Shown here: piece by piece, positions 9,393-17,122 of the stretch
Position numbering within the stretch: position 1 is the stretch's first letter
Layout of the letters: every line of letters begins with the position of its first letter
Origin: Kocuria dechangensis
GTDB taxonomy: Bacteria; Actinomycetota; Actinomycetes; Actinomycetales; Micrococcaceae
Reading direction: 5' to 3'
DNA length: 41,276 nucleotides
Assembly (NCBI RefSeq): GCF_014636775.1
Contig: NZ_BMEQ01000003.1
Location: forward strand, 262,077-303,352
The notes under the pieces: generated by a model
Seen by the model: only the letters and a program-made list of their open reading frames with translations
What the model was told of the DNA's origin: nothing
The model's database searches: none
Program-made: the position numbers and the translations under genes

Positions 9393-10610
9393 CTACGAGC
9401 CTAAGGGCTGGCCGAGGTGCAGCCGCCGGTGCACGGCCTCGGCCGGGCCCGGCAGGGAGCGGCGCTCCAGCAGGACCGCGCCGAGCAGCGTGACGAGCCA
9501 CACGGCCGTCCCGATCAGCAGCGCGCCCGTCGGGGTGAGGGCGCGGCCGAGGCCCAGGGCGAACGGCGGGAGCAGCACCGTGCAGAGCACCGACTGCGCG
9601 AGGTAGCCGCTCATCGACCGCCGGCCCAGCGCCTGCAGCGCCAACAGTACCGGGTGCTCGCGGGCGCCCACCGGGCCGGCGCCGCGCCCCGCGCGCTCGC
9701 AGGCCAGGGCGATGACGAAGGCGTAGCCGATGCCCTGGGCGGCGCCCGCCACGGCGTCCGCGCCCGTGAGCGCGGCGTGCACCGGTGGCGGCGGGTCGAT
9801 CATGCCCGTGGTGAGCAGGCCCGTCCCGGTGCCGGTGAGCAGGCCCAGGCCGATCCCGCCCGCGGCGGCGAGCAGGAGCGACCGCCGCCGCGGGGCGGGG
9901 TCCTCCAGGACGCGGTACCGGCTGAGCGCGAGCCCGGCCAGCATCATGGGCAGCAGGCCGAGGAGCTGGAACGGGGCGAAGAGGACCACCACGAGCCCCT
10001 CGAGCAGTCCGCTCGCGAACCGCTGCTCGACGGTCTCGGCATGCAGGCTGGGGAAGGCCGCGGAGGCGTCGGCGACCGCCCCGTCCGCGGCGCCGTAGAG
10101 GAAGACCAGGACGGCGCCGACGGCGGCGACGCCGACGAGGAGGCGGGTGGAGTCGGCCACGAGCAGCGCCAGGACGAGCCCGCCCACGGCGTAGGCCGTG
10201 ATGATGTCCCCGGGGAACAGCAGGCAGGCATGCAGGGCGCCGATGGGCACCAGCCACCCGTAGCGGCGCAGCAGCAGCCCGCGGACCACGGGCGGGGGCG
10301 CGCCGCGGGCGGTCTCCCGGAGGGCGATCTGGCCCACCCCGTAGCCCACGAGGAACGAGAACAGCGGGAAGCCGCGGCCGTCCACCAGCGCGGACATGGC
10401 CGTGTTGACGACGTCGTCCGCGGTCCAGCCCGTGCTCGTCGCACCCTCTCCCAGGGGGCGCTCCCGGGGCCCGCCCACGGGCCCGGGGAGCCAGATCCAC
10501 ACGGTGATGTTGGCGACCGCGATCACCCACAGCATGAGTCCCCGGGCCACGTCGGGGCCCAGGGCCCGGGTGCGGGTGGGGGCGGGCCGCCACGGCGGCG
10601 GGACGCTCAC
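9393..10610 (-). CDS. DUF418-family membrane protein
   Basis: This 405-residue polytopic membrane protein has about ten hydrophobic segments. Family traits include an N-terminal GPDVARGLMLWVIAVANI segment, the FPLFSFLVGYGVGQIAL helix near residue 80, and a C-terminal LGRRSMSGYLAQSVLCT stretch characteristic of DUF418, which is thought to relate to acyltransferase-3-like membrane proteins. Function is unknown. The GTG start at 10610 overlaps the stop of the upstream pseudouridine synthase gene by four bases (GTGA), so translation is coupled. An open frame continues far upstream but is only the shadow of neighbouring genes. Confidence 0.8.
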   Translation of the reverse strand: MSVPPPWRPAPTRTRALGPDVARGLMLWVIAVANITVWIWLPGPVGGPRERPLGEGATSTGWTADDVVNTAMSALVDGRGFPLFSFLVGYGVGQIALRETARGAPPPVVRGLLLRRYGWLVPIGALHACLLFPGDIITAYAVGGLVLALLVADSTRLLVGVAAVGAVLVFLYGAADGAVADASAAFPSLHAETVEQRFASGLLEGLVVVLFAPFQLLGLLPMMLAGLALSRYRVLEDPAPRRRSLLLAAAGGIGLGLLTGTGTGLLTTGMIDPPPPVHAALTGADAVAGAAQGIGYAFVIALACERAGRGAGPVGAREHPVLLALQALGRRSMSGYLAQSVLCTVLLPPFALGLGRALTPTGALLIGTAVWLVTLLGAVLLERRSLPGPAEAVHRRLHLGQPLGS

Positions 10611-11539
10611 GCGGCCGTTCCGTCGAGCAGGCGGCGCCGGCTCTCGAGCACGAGGGGCTCGCCGGTGAGGGGGTGGACCAGGGACACCCGCCGGGCCAGC
10701 AGCTGCAGCGGCCGGCCCGGGTCCCAGGCCGCGGCCGGGAGGACCTCGGGATAGAGCGGGTCGTGCCGGATCGGGGCGCCGAGCGAGGCCAGGTGCACCC
10801 GGAGCTGGTGCGTCCGGCCCGTCTCCGGGCGCAGCGCGTAGCGCGCCCACGTCCCGTCGGCGCGCGTGAAGGGCGCCCCGGCGCGCTCGACGAGCGTCCG
10901 CGCGTTCACGGGCCCGGGCACCTCCCGGGCCTGCAGGGACGTGCGGTCCTTGACGATCCGGGACGCCACCGTCCGCGGGAGCGCGAGACCGGGGCGGTGC
11001 CGGGCCACGGCCTCGTACTCCTTGGCCACGGCCCGCTCCTGGAACAGCGTCTGGAACCTCCCGCGGGTGGCGGGGTCGCGGGAGAGCAGCAGCACCCCGG
11101 CCGTGCCGCGGTCGAGCCGGTGCAGCGGCGAGAGCCGGTCCTCCCCGCGCGCCCGGCGCAGCTTCACGAGCGCGGTCTGCGCCACGAAGCCGCCGCGCGG
11201 GGTGGTGGGCAGCCCGTGCGGCTTGTCCACGGCCAGCAGCCACTCGTCCTCGAACAGCACGGGCAGGTCGCCGGGCAGGGCGGGCTCGTCCGGCAGCGCC
11301 CGGTGGTACCAGACGGAGCCGCCGGGCACGAGGGGGGCGTCGTGGGGGAGGGGCCGTCCGGCGTCGTCGACGATCCCGCCGGACGCGAAGAGCCCCTCGA
11401 GCTCCGCCGCCGAGGCGGGGAAGCGGGCCAGGAGCCAGTCGCGGACGGTGCCCGCGCCGTCCTCCGGCAGACGCACCCGCACCGGGTCCACGCCGTCCCG
11501 GAGGGGCAGGGGGGAGGCCGCGGGCCGTCGTCGTCGCAT
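10607..11539 (-). CDS. RluA-family RNA pseudouridine synthase
   Basis: This 310-residue enzyme should convert uridine to pseudouridine in rRNA or tRNA. The active-site motif HRLDRGTAG contains catalytic Asp143; YALRPETGRTHQLRVHLA and GAPIRHDPLY near residues 245-270 are the other family blocks. An N-terminal stretch of about 75 residues resembles a degraded S4-like region. ATG 11539 is chosen because homologous sequence begins soon after it; the frame stays open to 11755, but that part overlaps the divergent idi gene. It is co-transcribed with the DUF418 gene. Which RNA position is modified cannot be told. Confidence 0.88.
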   Translation of the reverse strand: MRRRRPAASPLPLRDGVDPVRVRLPEDGAGTVRDWLLARFPASAAELEGLFASGGIVDDAGRPLPHDAPLVPGGSVWYHRALPDEPALPGDLPVLFEDEWLLAVDKPHGLPTTPRGGFVAQTALVKLRRARGEDRLSPLHRLDRGTAGVLLLSRDPATRGRFQTLFQERAVAKEYEAVARHRPGLALPRTVASRIVKDRTSLQAREVPGPVNARTLVERAGAPFTRADGTWARYALRPETGRTHQLRVHLASLGAPIRHDPLYPEVLPAAAWDPGRPLQLLARRVSLVHPLTGEPLVLESRRRLLDGTAA

Positions 11540-11669
11540 GGGTGTGATCGTGCTCCGCGCCCGCCCCGTTGTCCACCCGGGCGCCGCGGGGCCCGCCGCG
11601 TTCCGTTCTCCCGGACCGCCTGCGAGAATGAGGGTCACCCGCCCGCCCCCGCCCACCGGAACGAGGCCC

Positions 11670-12221
11670 ATGGCACCCGAAGAAGTCGTCCTCCTCGACG
11701 AGGCGCACCGCCCCGTCGGCACCGCGCTGAAGGCCGAGGTGCACACCACGGACACGCCCCTGCACCTCGCGTTCTCGTGCTACGTCCTCGACGACGACGG
11801 GCGCCTGCTGCTGACCCGCCGCGCCCTCGCCAAGAAGACCTGGCCCGGGGTGTGGACGAACAGCTTCTGCGGCCACCCGGGGCCGGGCGAGCCCTTCGCG
11901 GAGACCATCGCGCGACGGGCGAGCGAGGAGCTGGGCTTCGCGGTCACCGGCGTCGTCGAGGTGCTGCCGGAGTTCCGCTACCGGGCCGTGGACGCCTCCG
12001 GGATCGTGGAGAACGAGTTCTGCCCCGTCTACGTGGCCCGGGCCACCGGGCAGCCCGCGCCCCTGGCCTCCGAGGTCGCCGAGACGGCGTGGATCACCCC
12101 GGAGCAGCTGTTCACGGCCGCCGAGGCCGCGCCGTTCCTGCTGAGCCCCTGGCTGCTCGAGCAGATCGCCGACGCCCGGCTGCGCCGCGCCCTGCTCGAG
12201 CCGGTCCCCGCGCGGGGCTGA
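11670..12221 (+). CDS. idi: Isopentenyl-diphosphate delta-isomerase, type I
   Basis: This 183-residue enzyme interconverts IPP and DMAPP in isoprenoid synthesis. It has a Nudix fold and matches the E. coli enzyme in length and numbering: catalytic Cys67 in TNSFCGHPG and Glu116 in ENEFCPV are both present, as are the metal-binding His residues near the N-terminus (HTTDTPLHLAF). The start ATG 11670 has a GAGG a few bases upstream; an in-frame ATG at 11628 is possible. It is divergent from the pseudouridine synthase gene and ends 14 bp before the LysR gene on the other strand, so it is probably a single-gene unit. Confidence 0.95.
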   Translation: MAPEEVVLLDEAHRPVGTALKAEVHTTDTPLHLAFSCYVLDDDGRLLLTRRALAKKTWPGVWTNSFCGHPGPGEPFAETIARRASEELGFAVTGVVEVLPEFRYRAVDASGIVENEFCPVYVARATGQPAPLASEVAETAWITPEQLFTAAEAAPFLLSPWLLEQIADARLRRALLEPVPARG

Positions 12222-12235
12222 CGCGGCCCCTCCGC

Positions 12236-13156
12236 TCAGCCCGCGGTCGCGGACGGCACCCAGCTGCGCGAGGAGGCCACCTCCTCCAGGACCTCGCGCA
12301 CGGCCAGGATGGCCGGCCGGTGCGCGCTCGCCTCGCGCACGGACGTGAAGACGGTCCGGTGCGGCGCACCGGGCAGGTCGAGCAGCCGGCACGGGGCGCT
12401 GCCGGCGGTCCAGATCAGATCCGGCATGAAGCCCACGGCGTTGCCCGAGGCGATCAGGCGGGTCTGGGCCTGCAGGTCGGCCGTCTCGAAGCGGACGTCC
12501 GGCTCGAAGCCCGCCAGCCGGCACGCCTGCTCCGCCCAGTGCCGGGACGCCGCGCCCCGGGGCTCCATGACCCAGGGGAGGTCCCGCGCCATCTCCAGGG
12601 TGAAGCTCGGCCACCGGTCCGAGCTCGGGGGCACCGCCAGCCGGATCGCGTCGGCCGTCAGCCTCCGGCGGTCCAGCTCGGGGTGGTGGGCCGCCGCGTG
12701 GCCGGGGTACTGCTCCGCGACCACGAGGTCGAAGTCCCGCGTCCAGGTCTCCCGCAGGGCGCCCTCGGGCTCGCGCTGGTACATCTCGATGCGCACCTCG
12801 GGGTGGCGCCGGGCCATGGCCGTCAGCGCCTCCGGCATCAGGGCCAGCGCCGCGGACTGGAAGACGGCGACCCGCACGGTGCCCGCCACCGTCGTCAAGG
12901 ACGCGGCGAGGTCTGACTCGGCCCGCTCCAGGGTCCTCAGCAGCTCCGCGGTGTGCTCCACCAGGATCTCCGCCTGGGGGGTGAGCTGCACCCTGCGGCC
13001 GGAGCGGCGCAGCAGCTCCACCCCGGCCTCCTTCTCCAGCTGGGCGAGTTGCTGGGAGACGGCCGAGGGGCTGAAGCTCAGCGCCTCGGCCACCTCCGCC
13101 AGCGTTCCCCGGAGCTTCAGCTCGCGCAGCAGGCGCAGCCGTCTGACATCCAGCAC
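12236..13156 (-). CDS. LysR-family transcriptional regulator, probable regulator of putA
   Basis: This 306-residue protein has the LysR N-terminal winged helix-turn-helix (residues 1-62, with LSFSPSAVSQQLAQLEKEAG as the recognition part) and a C-terminal periplasmic-binding-protein-like effector domain (about 90-295). It is transcribed divergently from putA across a 128-bp gap that holds an 8-bp inverted repeat typical of a LysR operator. Control of proline catabolism is therefore the simplest inference; the co-inducer would be proline or a derivative. The HTH start MLDVRRLRLL is typical for a subgroup of actinobacterial LysR proteins. Confidence 0.88.
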   Translation of the reverse strand: MLDVRRLRLLRELKLRGTLAEVAEALSFSPSAVSQQLAQLEKEAGVELLRRSGRRVQLTPQAEILVEHTAELLRTLERAESDLAASLTTVAGTVRVAVFQSAALALMPEALTAMARRHPEVRIEMYQREPEGALRETWTRDFDLVVAEQYPGHAAAHHPELDRRRLTADAIRLAVPPSSDRWPSFTLEMARDLPWVMEPRGAASRHWAEQACRLAGFEPDVRFETADLQAQTRLIASGNAVGFMPDLIWTAGSAPCRLLDLPGAPHRTVFTSVREASAHRPAILAVREVLEEVASSRSWVPSATAG

Positions 13157-13169
13157 GGGGCCCCTCCAT

Positions 13170-13188
13170 TCATCAGTTCTACTGATGA
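13170..13188. promoter_or_regulatory. LysR-type operator in the lysR-putA intergenic region
   Basis: The perfect inverted repeat TCATCAGT (13170-13177) / ACTGATGA (13181-13188) with a 3-bp TCT spacer lies 13 bp upstream of the regulator start and about 100 bp upstream of putA. It fits the T-N11-A format of LysR sites. The adjoining 13189-13221 stretch is unusually AT-rich for this genome and probably holds the putA promoter, though I cannot fix its hexamers. Confidence 0.6.
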
Positions 13189-13284
13189 TTGATCCTTGGA
13201 AAACATCACTTTATCTAACACAAGGGGCGGCGCATAGTGAGGGAGTACCAGGGCATCCCACACCACCTTCTTGGAGAACCGCTC

Positions 13285-16200
13285 ATGACCACCATTTCCG
13301 CTTCGCAGGCCGCGCCCACCCCCGCCGAGCCCGAGGCCGGCGGCACCGCCCCGCACTCGCCCCTCCCCGGGTCCCTCTCCCAGGCTCTCTCCGAGGCCCT
13401 CCCCGAGCAGGTCGTCGCGACGGTGCGCCGCTGGCTCACCGAGGCCGGGCAGTTCCCCAAGGACGCCTCGGGGGAGCAGCTGGCCGGCGTGCTGAAGGAC
13501 CCCAGCGGACTGGACTTCACCGTCGGCTTCGTCGACGGCGTCGTCCGCCCCGAGGACCTCCGGGTCGCCGCCCGCAACCTCGCCCGGCTCGCGCCCGGGG
13601 TCCCGGCCTTCCTGCCCTGGTACCTGCGCTCCGCCGTGCGCGCCGGCGGGGCCCTGGCGCCCGTCGCCCCGCAGGTCGTCATCCCCGCCGCCCGCAGGGC
13701 GCTGCGCCGGATGGTCGGCCACCTGATCGTCGACGCCACCCCGGACCGGCTCGGGAAGTCGATCGCGAAGATCCGCACGGACGGCGTCCGGCTCAACGTC
13801 AATCTCCTGGGCGAGGCCGTGCTCGGGGACCGGGAGGCGGCCCGCCGCCTGGAGGGGACCCACGACCTGCTCGCCCGGCCCGACGTGGACTACGTCTCCA
13901 TCAAGGTCTCCTCCACGGTGGCCCCGCACTCCGCCTGGGCCTTCGACGAGGCCGTGGCCGAGGTCGTCGAGACGCTCACCCCGCTCTACGACCGGGCCGC
14001 CTCCTTCGACACCCCCAAGTTCATCAACCTGGACATGGAGGAGTACAAGGACCTGGACATGACCCTGGAGGTCTTCACCCGGATCCTGGACCAGCCCCGC
14101 TTCAAGCACCTGCAGGCCGGGATCGTGCTGCAGGCCTACCTCCCGGACGCCATGTCCGCGATGATCCGCCTCCAGGAGTGGGCCGGCGCCCGCCGGGCCG
14201 GCGGGGGCGCGGCGGTCAAGGTGCGCGTGGTCAAGGGCGCCAACCTGCCCATGGAGCAGGTCGAGGCCTCCCTGCACGACTGGCCGCTGGCGACCTGGGG
14301 GACCAAGCAGGACTCGGACACCAACTACAAGCGCGTGATCGACTACGCCCTGACCCCGGAGCGCATCGACGCGGTGCGGATCGGGGTGGCCGGGCACAAC
14401 CTCTTCGACATCGCCTTCGCCTGGCTGCTGGCCCAGGAGCGGGGCGTCGCCCACGGCATCGACTTCGAGATGCTGCTGGGCATGGCCACCGGCCAGGCCG
14501 AGGCCGTCAAGCGCGACGTCGGGTCCCTGCTGCTCTACACCCCCGTGGTGCACCCGGCCGAGTTCGACGTGGCCATCGCCTACCTGATCCGCCGCCTGGA
14601 GGAGGGGGCGTCCCAGGAGAACTTCATGTCCGCGGTCTTCGAGCTCGCGGCCGACGAGGAGCTCTTCGAGCGCGAGAAGCAGCGCTTCCTCGCCTCCCTG
14701 GCCGCCCTCGACGGCACCGTCCCGGCTCCCCACCGCGTCCAGGACCGGAACCTGCCCGAGCCGCCGGCCCCGCGCGAGGGCTTCTCCAGCACCCCGGACA
14801 CCGACCCGGCGGTGGCCGCCAACCGCGCCTGGGGCCGGGCCGTCCTCGAGCAGGTGCCCGCCTCCCGGGCCGGGGTGGAGACGGTCGCCGCCGCCGCGGT
14901 GCGGACCGAGGAGCAGCTCGACCGCGTCATCGACGCCGCCCTGGAGCAGGGCCGCGGCTGGGCCGCCCTGAGCGGCGCCCAGCGCGCCGAGGTCCTCCAC
15001 CGCGCCGGCGACGCGCTGGCCGCCCGCCGCGCGGAGCTGCTGGAGGTCGCCGCCGCCGAGGCGGGCAAGACCCTCGACCAGGCCGACCCGGAGATCAGCG
15101 AGGCCGTCGACTTCGCCCACTACTACGCCGAGCGCGCCCGCGAGCTCGACGACGTGGACGGCGCCGTCTTCGTGCCCTCCCGGCTCACCGTGGTGACCCC
15201 GCCGTGGAACTTCCCCGTCGCCATCCCCGCCGGCTCCGCGCTGGCGGCCCTGGCGGCGGGCTCCCCGGTGGTGTTCAAGCCCGCCGGCCCGACCAGGCGC
15301 TGCGGCGCCGTGGTGGCCGAGGCCCTCTGGGAGGCCCTCGACGCCTCCGGGATCTCCCGCGACGTCCTCGCCCTCGTGGACCTCGAGGAGCGGGCCCTGG
15401 GCCGGCAGCTGATCAGCCACCCCGCCGTGGACCGGCTGATCCTCACCGGCGCCTACGAGACGGCGGAGCTGTTCCGCTCCTTCCGCCCCGACCTGCCCCT
15501 GCTGGCGGAGACCTCGGGGAAGAACGCCCTGATCGTCACCCCGAGCGCGGACTTCGACCTCGCCGCCAAGGACGTCGCCTACTCGGCCTTCGGCCACGCC
15601 GGCCAGAAGTGCTCGGCCGCGTCCCTGGTGATCCTCGTCGGCTCCGTGGCCGAGTCCCGGCGCTTCCGCAACCAGCTCGTGGACGCCGTCACCTCCCTCA
15701 CGGTCGATTACCCCACCAACCCCGCCGCGCAGATGGGCCCCCTCACCGAGCCCGCCGAGGGCAAGCTGCTCAAGGCCCTGACCACGCTCGACGACGGCGA
15801 GTCCTGGCTGGTCGAGCCGGAGCAGCTCGACGGGAGCGGGCGGCTGTGGAGCCCGGGCGTGCGCACCGGCGTGAAGCGGGGCTCGGAGTTCCACCACGTC
15901 GAGTACTTCGGCCCGGTCCTCGGCGTGATGACCGCCGAGACGATCGAGGAGGCCGTGGCCATCCAGAACGAGGTCGAGTACGGCCTCACGGCGGGGCTGC
16001 ACTCCCTCGACCCGCAGGAGATCGGCTACTGGCTGGACACCGTCCAGGCCGGCAACCTCTACGTCAACCGCCACATCACCGGGGCCATCGTCCAGCGCCA
16101 GCCCTTCGGCGGCTGGAAGAAGTCGGCGGTCGGTCCCGGCACCAAGGCCGGCGGCCCGAACTACCTGATGGGCCTGGGCGAGTGGGAGCCGGCCGCGCTG

Positions 16201-16815
16201 CGCGGTGCGGGACGGCCCGTGGCCCACGCGGCCGTCACCGAGCTGCTGGAGGCCGCCCGCTCCGGGACGGCCGGCCTCACCGCGGACGAGGCGCAGGCCC
16301 TCGAGCAGGCGCTGCGCAGCGACGAAGCCGCCTGGGCCGCGGAGTTCGGGGTCGCCCAGGACGTCTGCGCCCTCTACGCCGAGCGCAACGTCTTCCGCTA
16401 CCTGCCCCTGCCCGTGACCGTGCGCCTGTCCGAGGGCGAGCGCCCCGCCGACCTGCTGCGCGTCGTCGCGGCCGGTCTGCGGGCCGGCTCCGACCTGACC
16501 GTCTCCTCGGCGGTCGAGCTGCCCGCCGCGGTGGGCGCCGTCCTCGCCGCGCGCGGCGTGCCGGTCCGGACCGAGGACGACGCCGCCTGGCTGGCCGGCG
16601 CCGCTGCGCTGCGCTGCGACCGCGTCCGCCTGATCGGCGGGGACCGCGCGGCCTTCATCGCCGCCACGGGCGCCCGCCCGGACCTGGCCGTCTACGCCCA
16701 CCCCGTCACCGGGGCCGGCCGGGTCGAGCTGCTGCCCTTCCTGCACGAGCAGGCCGTCAGCATCACCGCCCACCGGTTCGGGACCCCGAACCACCTCACG
16801 GACGGGCTGATCTGA
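13285..16815 (+). CDS. putA: Bifunctional proline dehydrogenase / L-glutamate gamma-semialdehyde dehydrogenase
   Basis: This 1176-residue enzyme oxidises proline to glutamate in two steps. The N-terminal FAD-dependent proline dehydrogenase barrel (about residues 60-480) shows DYVSIKVSS, LDMEEYKDLDMT, the RVVKGANLPMEQ loop and DSDTNYKRVIDYAL. The aldehyde dehydrogenase domain (about 510-970) has TPPWNFPVAIPAG, Glu742 in LAETSGKN and the catalytic Cys776 in GHAGQKCSA. The remaining C-terminal about 200 residues are an ALDH-superfamily-like extension seen in long PutA proteins. There is no DNA-binding ribbon-helix-helix, so it does not regulate itself; the divergent LysR protein probably does. 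ATG 13285 is preceded by GGAG at 8-nt spacing, which decides against the ORF extension to 13237. Confidence 0.95.
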   Translation: MTTISASQAAPTPAEPEAGGTAPHSPLPGSLSQALSEALPEQVVATVRRWLTEAGQFPKDASGEQLAGVLKDPSGLDFTVGFVDGVVRPEDLRVAARNLARLAPGVPAFLPWYLRSAVRAGGALAPVAPQVVIPAARRALRRMVGHLIVDATPDRLGKSIAKIRTDGVRLNVNLLGEAVLGDREAARRLEGTHDLLARPDVDYVSIKVSSTVAPHSAWAFDEAVAEVVETLTPLYDRAASFDTPKFINLDMEEYKDLDMTLEVFTRILDQPRFKHLQAGIVLQAYLPDAMSAMIRLQEWAGARRAGGGAAVKVRVVKGANLPMEQVEASLHDWPLATWGTKQDSDTNYKRVIDYALTPERIDAVRIGVAGHNLFDIAFAWLLAQERGVAHGIDFEMLLGMATGQAEAVKRDVGSLLLYTPVVHPAEFDVAIAYLIRRLEEGASQENFMSAVFELAADEELFEREKQRFLASLAALDGTVPAPHRVQDRNLPEPPAPREGFSSTPDTDPAVAANRAWGRAVLEQVPASRAGVETVAAAAVRTEEQLDRVIDAALEQGRGWAALSGAQRAEVLHRAGDALAARRAELLEVAAAEAGKTLDQADPEISEAVDFAHYYAERARELDDVDGAVFVPSRLTVVTPPWNFPVAIPAGSALAALAAGSPVVFKPAGPTRRCGAVVAEALWEALDASGISRDVLALVDLEERALGRQLISHPAVDRLILTGAYETAELFRSFRPDLPLLAETSGKNALIVTPSADFDLAAKDVAYSAFGHAGQKCSAASLVILVGSVAESRRFRNQLVDAVTSLTVDYPTNPAAQMGPLTEPAEGKLLKALTTLDDGESWLVEPEQLDGSGRLWSPGVRTGVKRGSEFHHVEYFGPVLGVMTAETIEEAVAIQNEVEYGLTAGLHSLDPQEIGYWLDTVQAGNLYVNRHITGAIVQRQPFGGWKKSAVGPGTKAGGPNYLMGLGEWEPAALRGAGRPVAHAAVTELLEAARSGTAGLTADEAQALEQALRSDEAAWAAEFGVAQDVCALYAERNVFRYLPLPVTVRLSEGERPADLLRVVAAGLRAGSDLTVSSAVELPAAVGAVLAARGVPVRTEDDAAWLAGAAALRCDRVRLIGGDRAAFIAATGARPDLAVYAHPVTGAGRVELLPFLHEQAVSITAHRFGTPNHLTDGLI

Positions 16816-17122
16816 CGCTCCTCTCCCAGGGCTCACCGGCAGCTCTCCCGCGGCGGCCCCGGACCGTGGCCCCCCTCCGGTGGGCCGCGCCCGGGGCCGC
16901 CGGGCTGTGGGGGCCGGATGCCGGATCGGATCGGCGGGTCCGCGGACGCCGGGCCCGTGTCCTGATACCAGGGGGTAACACGGCCGGTATAGGCTCGCTC
17001 CCACCGAGGCCCGGGCGGGCGGTGACCCGCCCACGCCGGCCTCGCCCGGGCCCCCCGGCACGCCGGGCTCTCCCGGTCGCCCTGCGGCCGGGCGCCGGGG
17101 CCCACGACGTGAAGGAGGCAGC
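16816..17122. other. putA-xdhA intergenic region with putA terminator and likely xdh promoter
   Basis: The 307-bp gap holds the putA terminator (16852-16901) in its first third. Further on, TATAGG (16988-16993) is a possible -10 element for the xdh operon, in a short stretch (GATACCAGGGGGTAACAC) less GC-rich than its surroundings; no convincing -35 is visible. The leader would be about 125 nt. No gene is seen. Confidence 0.4.
16852..16901 (+). terminator. Terminator of putA
   Basis: Outer arms GGCGGCCCCGG (16852-16862) and CCGGGGCCGCC (16891-16901) pair perfectly over 11 bp. A further 5-bp stem GGCCC (16868-16872) / GGGCC (16882-16886) stacks inside. The structure lies 37 bp after the putA stop. 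Confidence 0.6.

Noticed and set aside
10611-13169. Extension of the DUF418 frame upstream into a 1258-codon protein
   Set aside because: The extension crosses the pseudouridine synthase, idi and lysR genes in a shadow frame; GTG 10610 with the GTGA overlap is the natural start.
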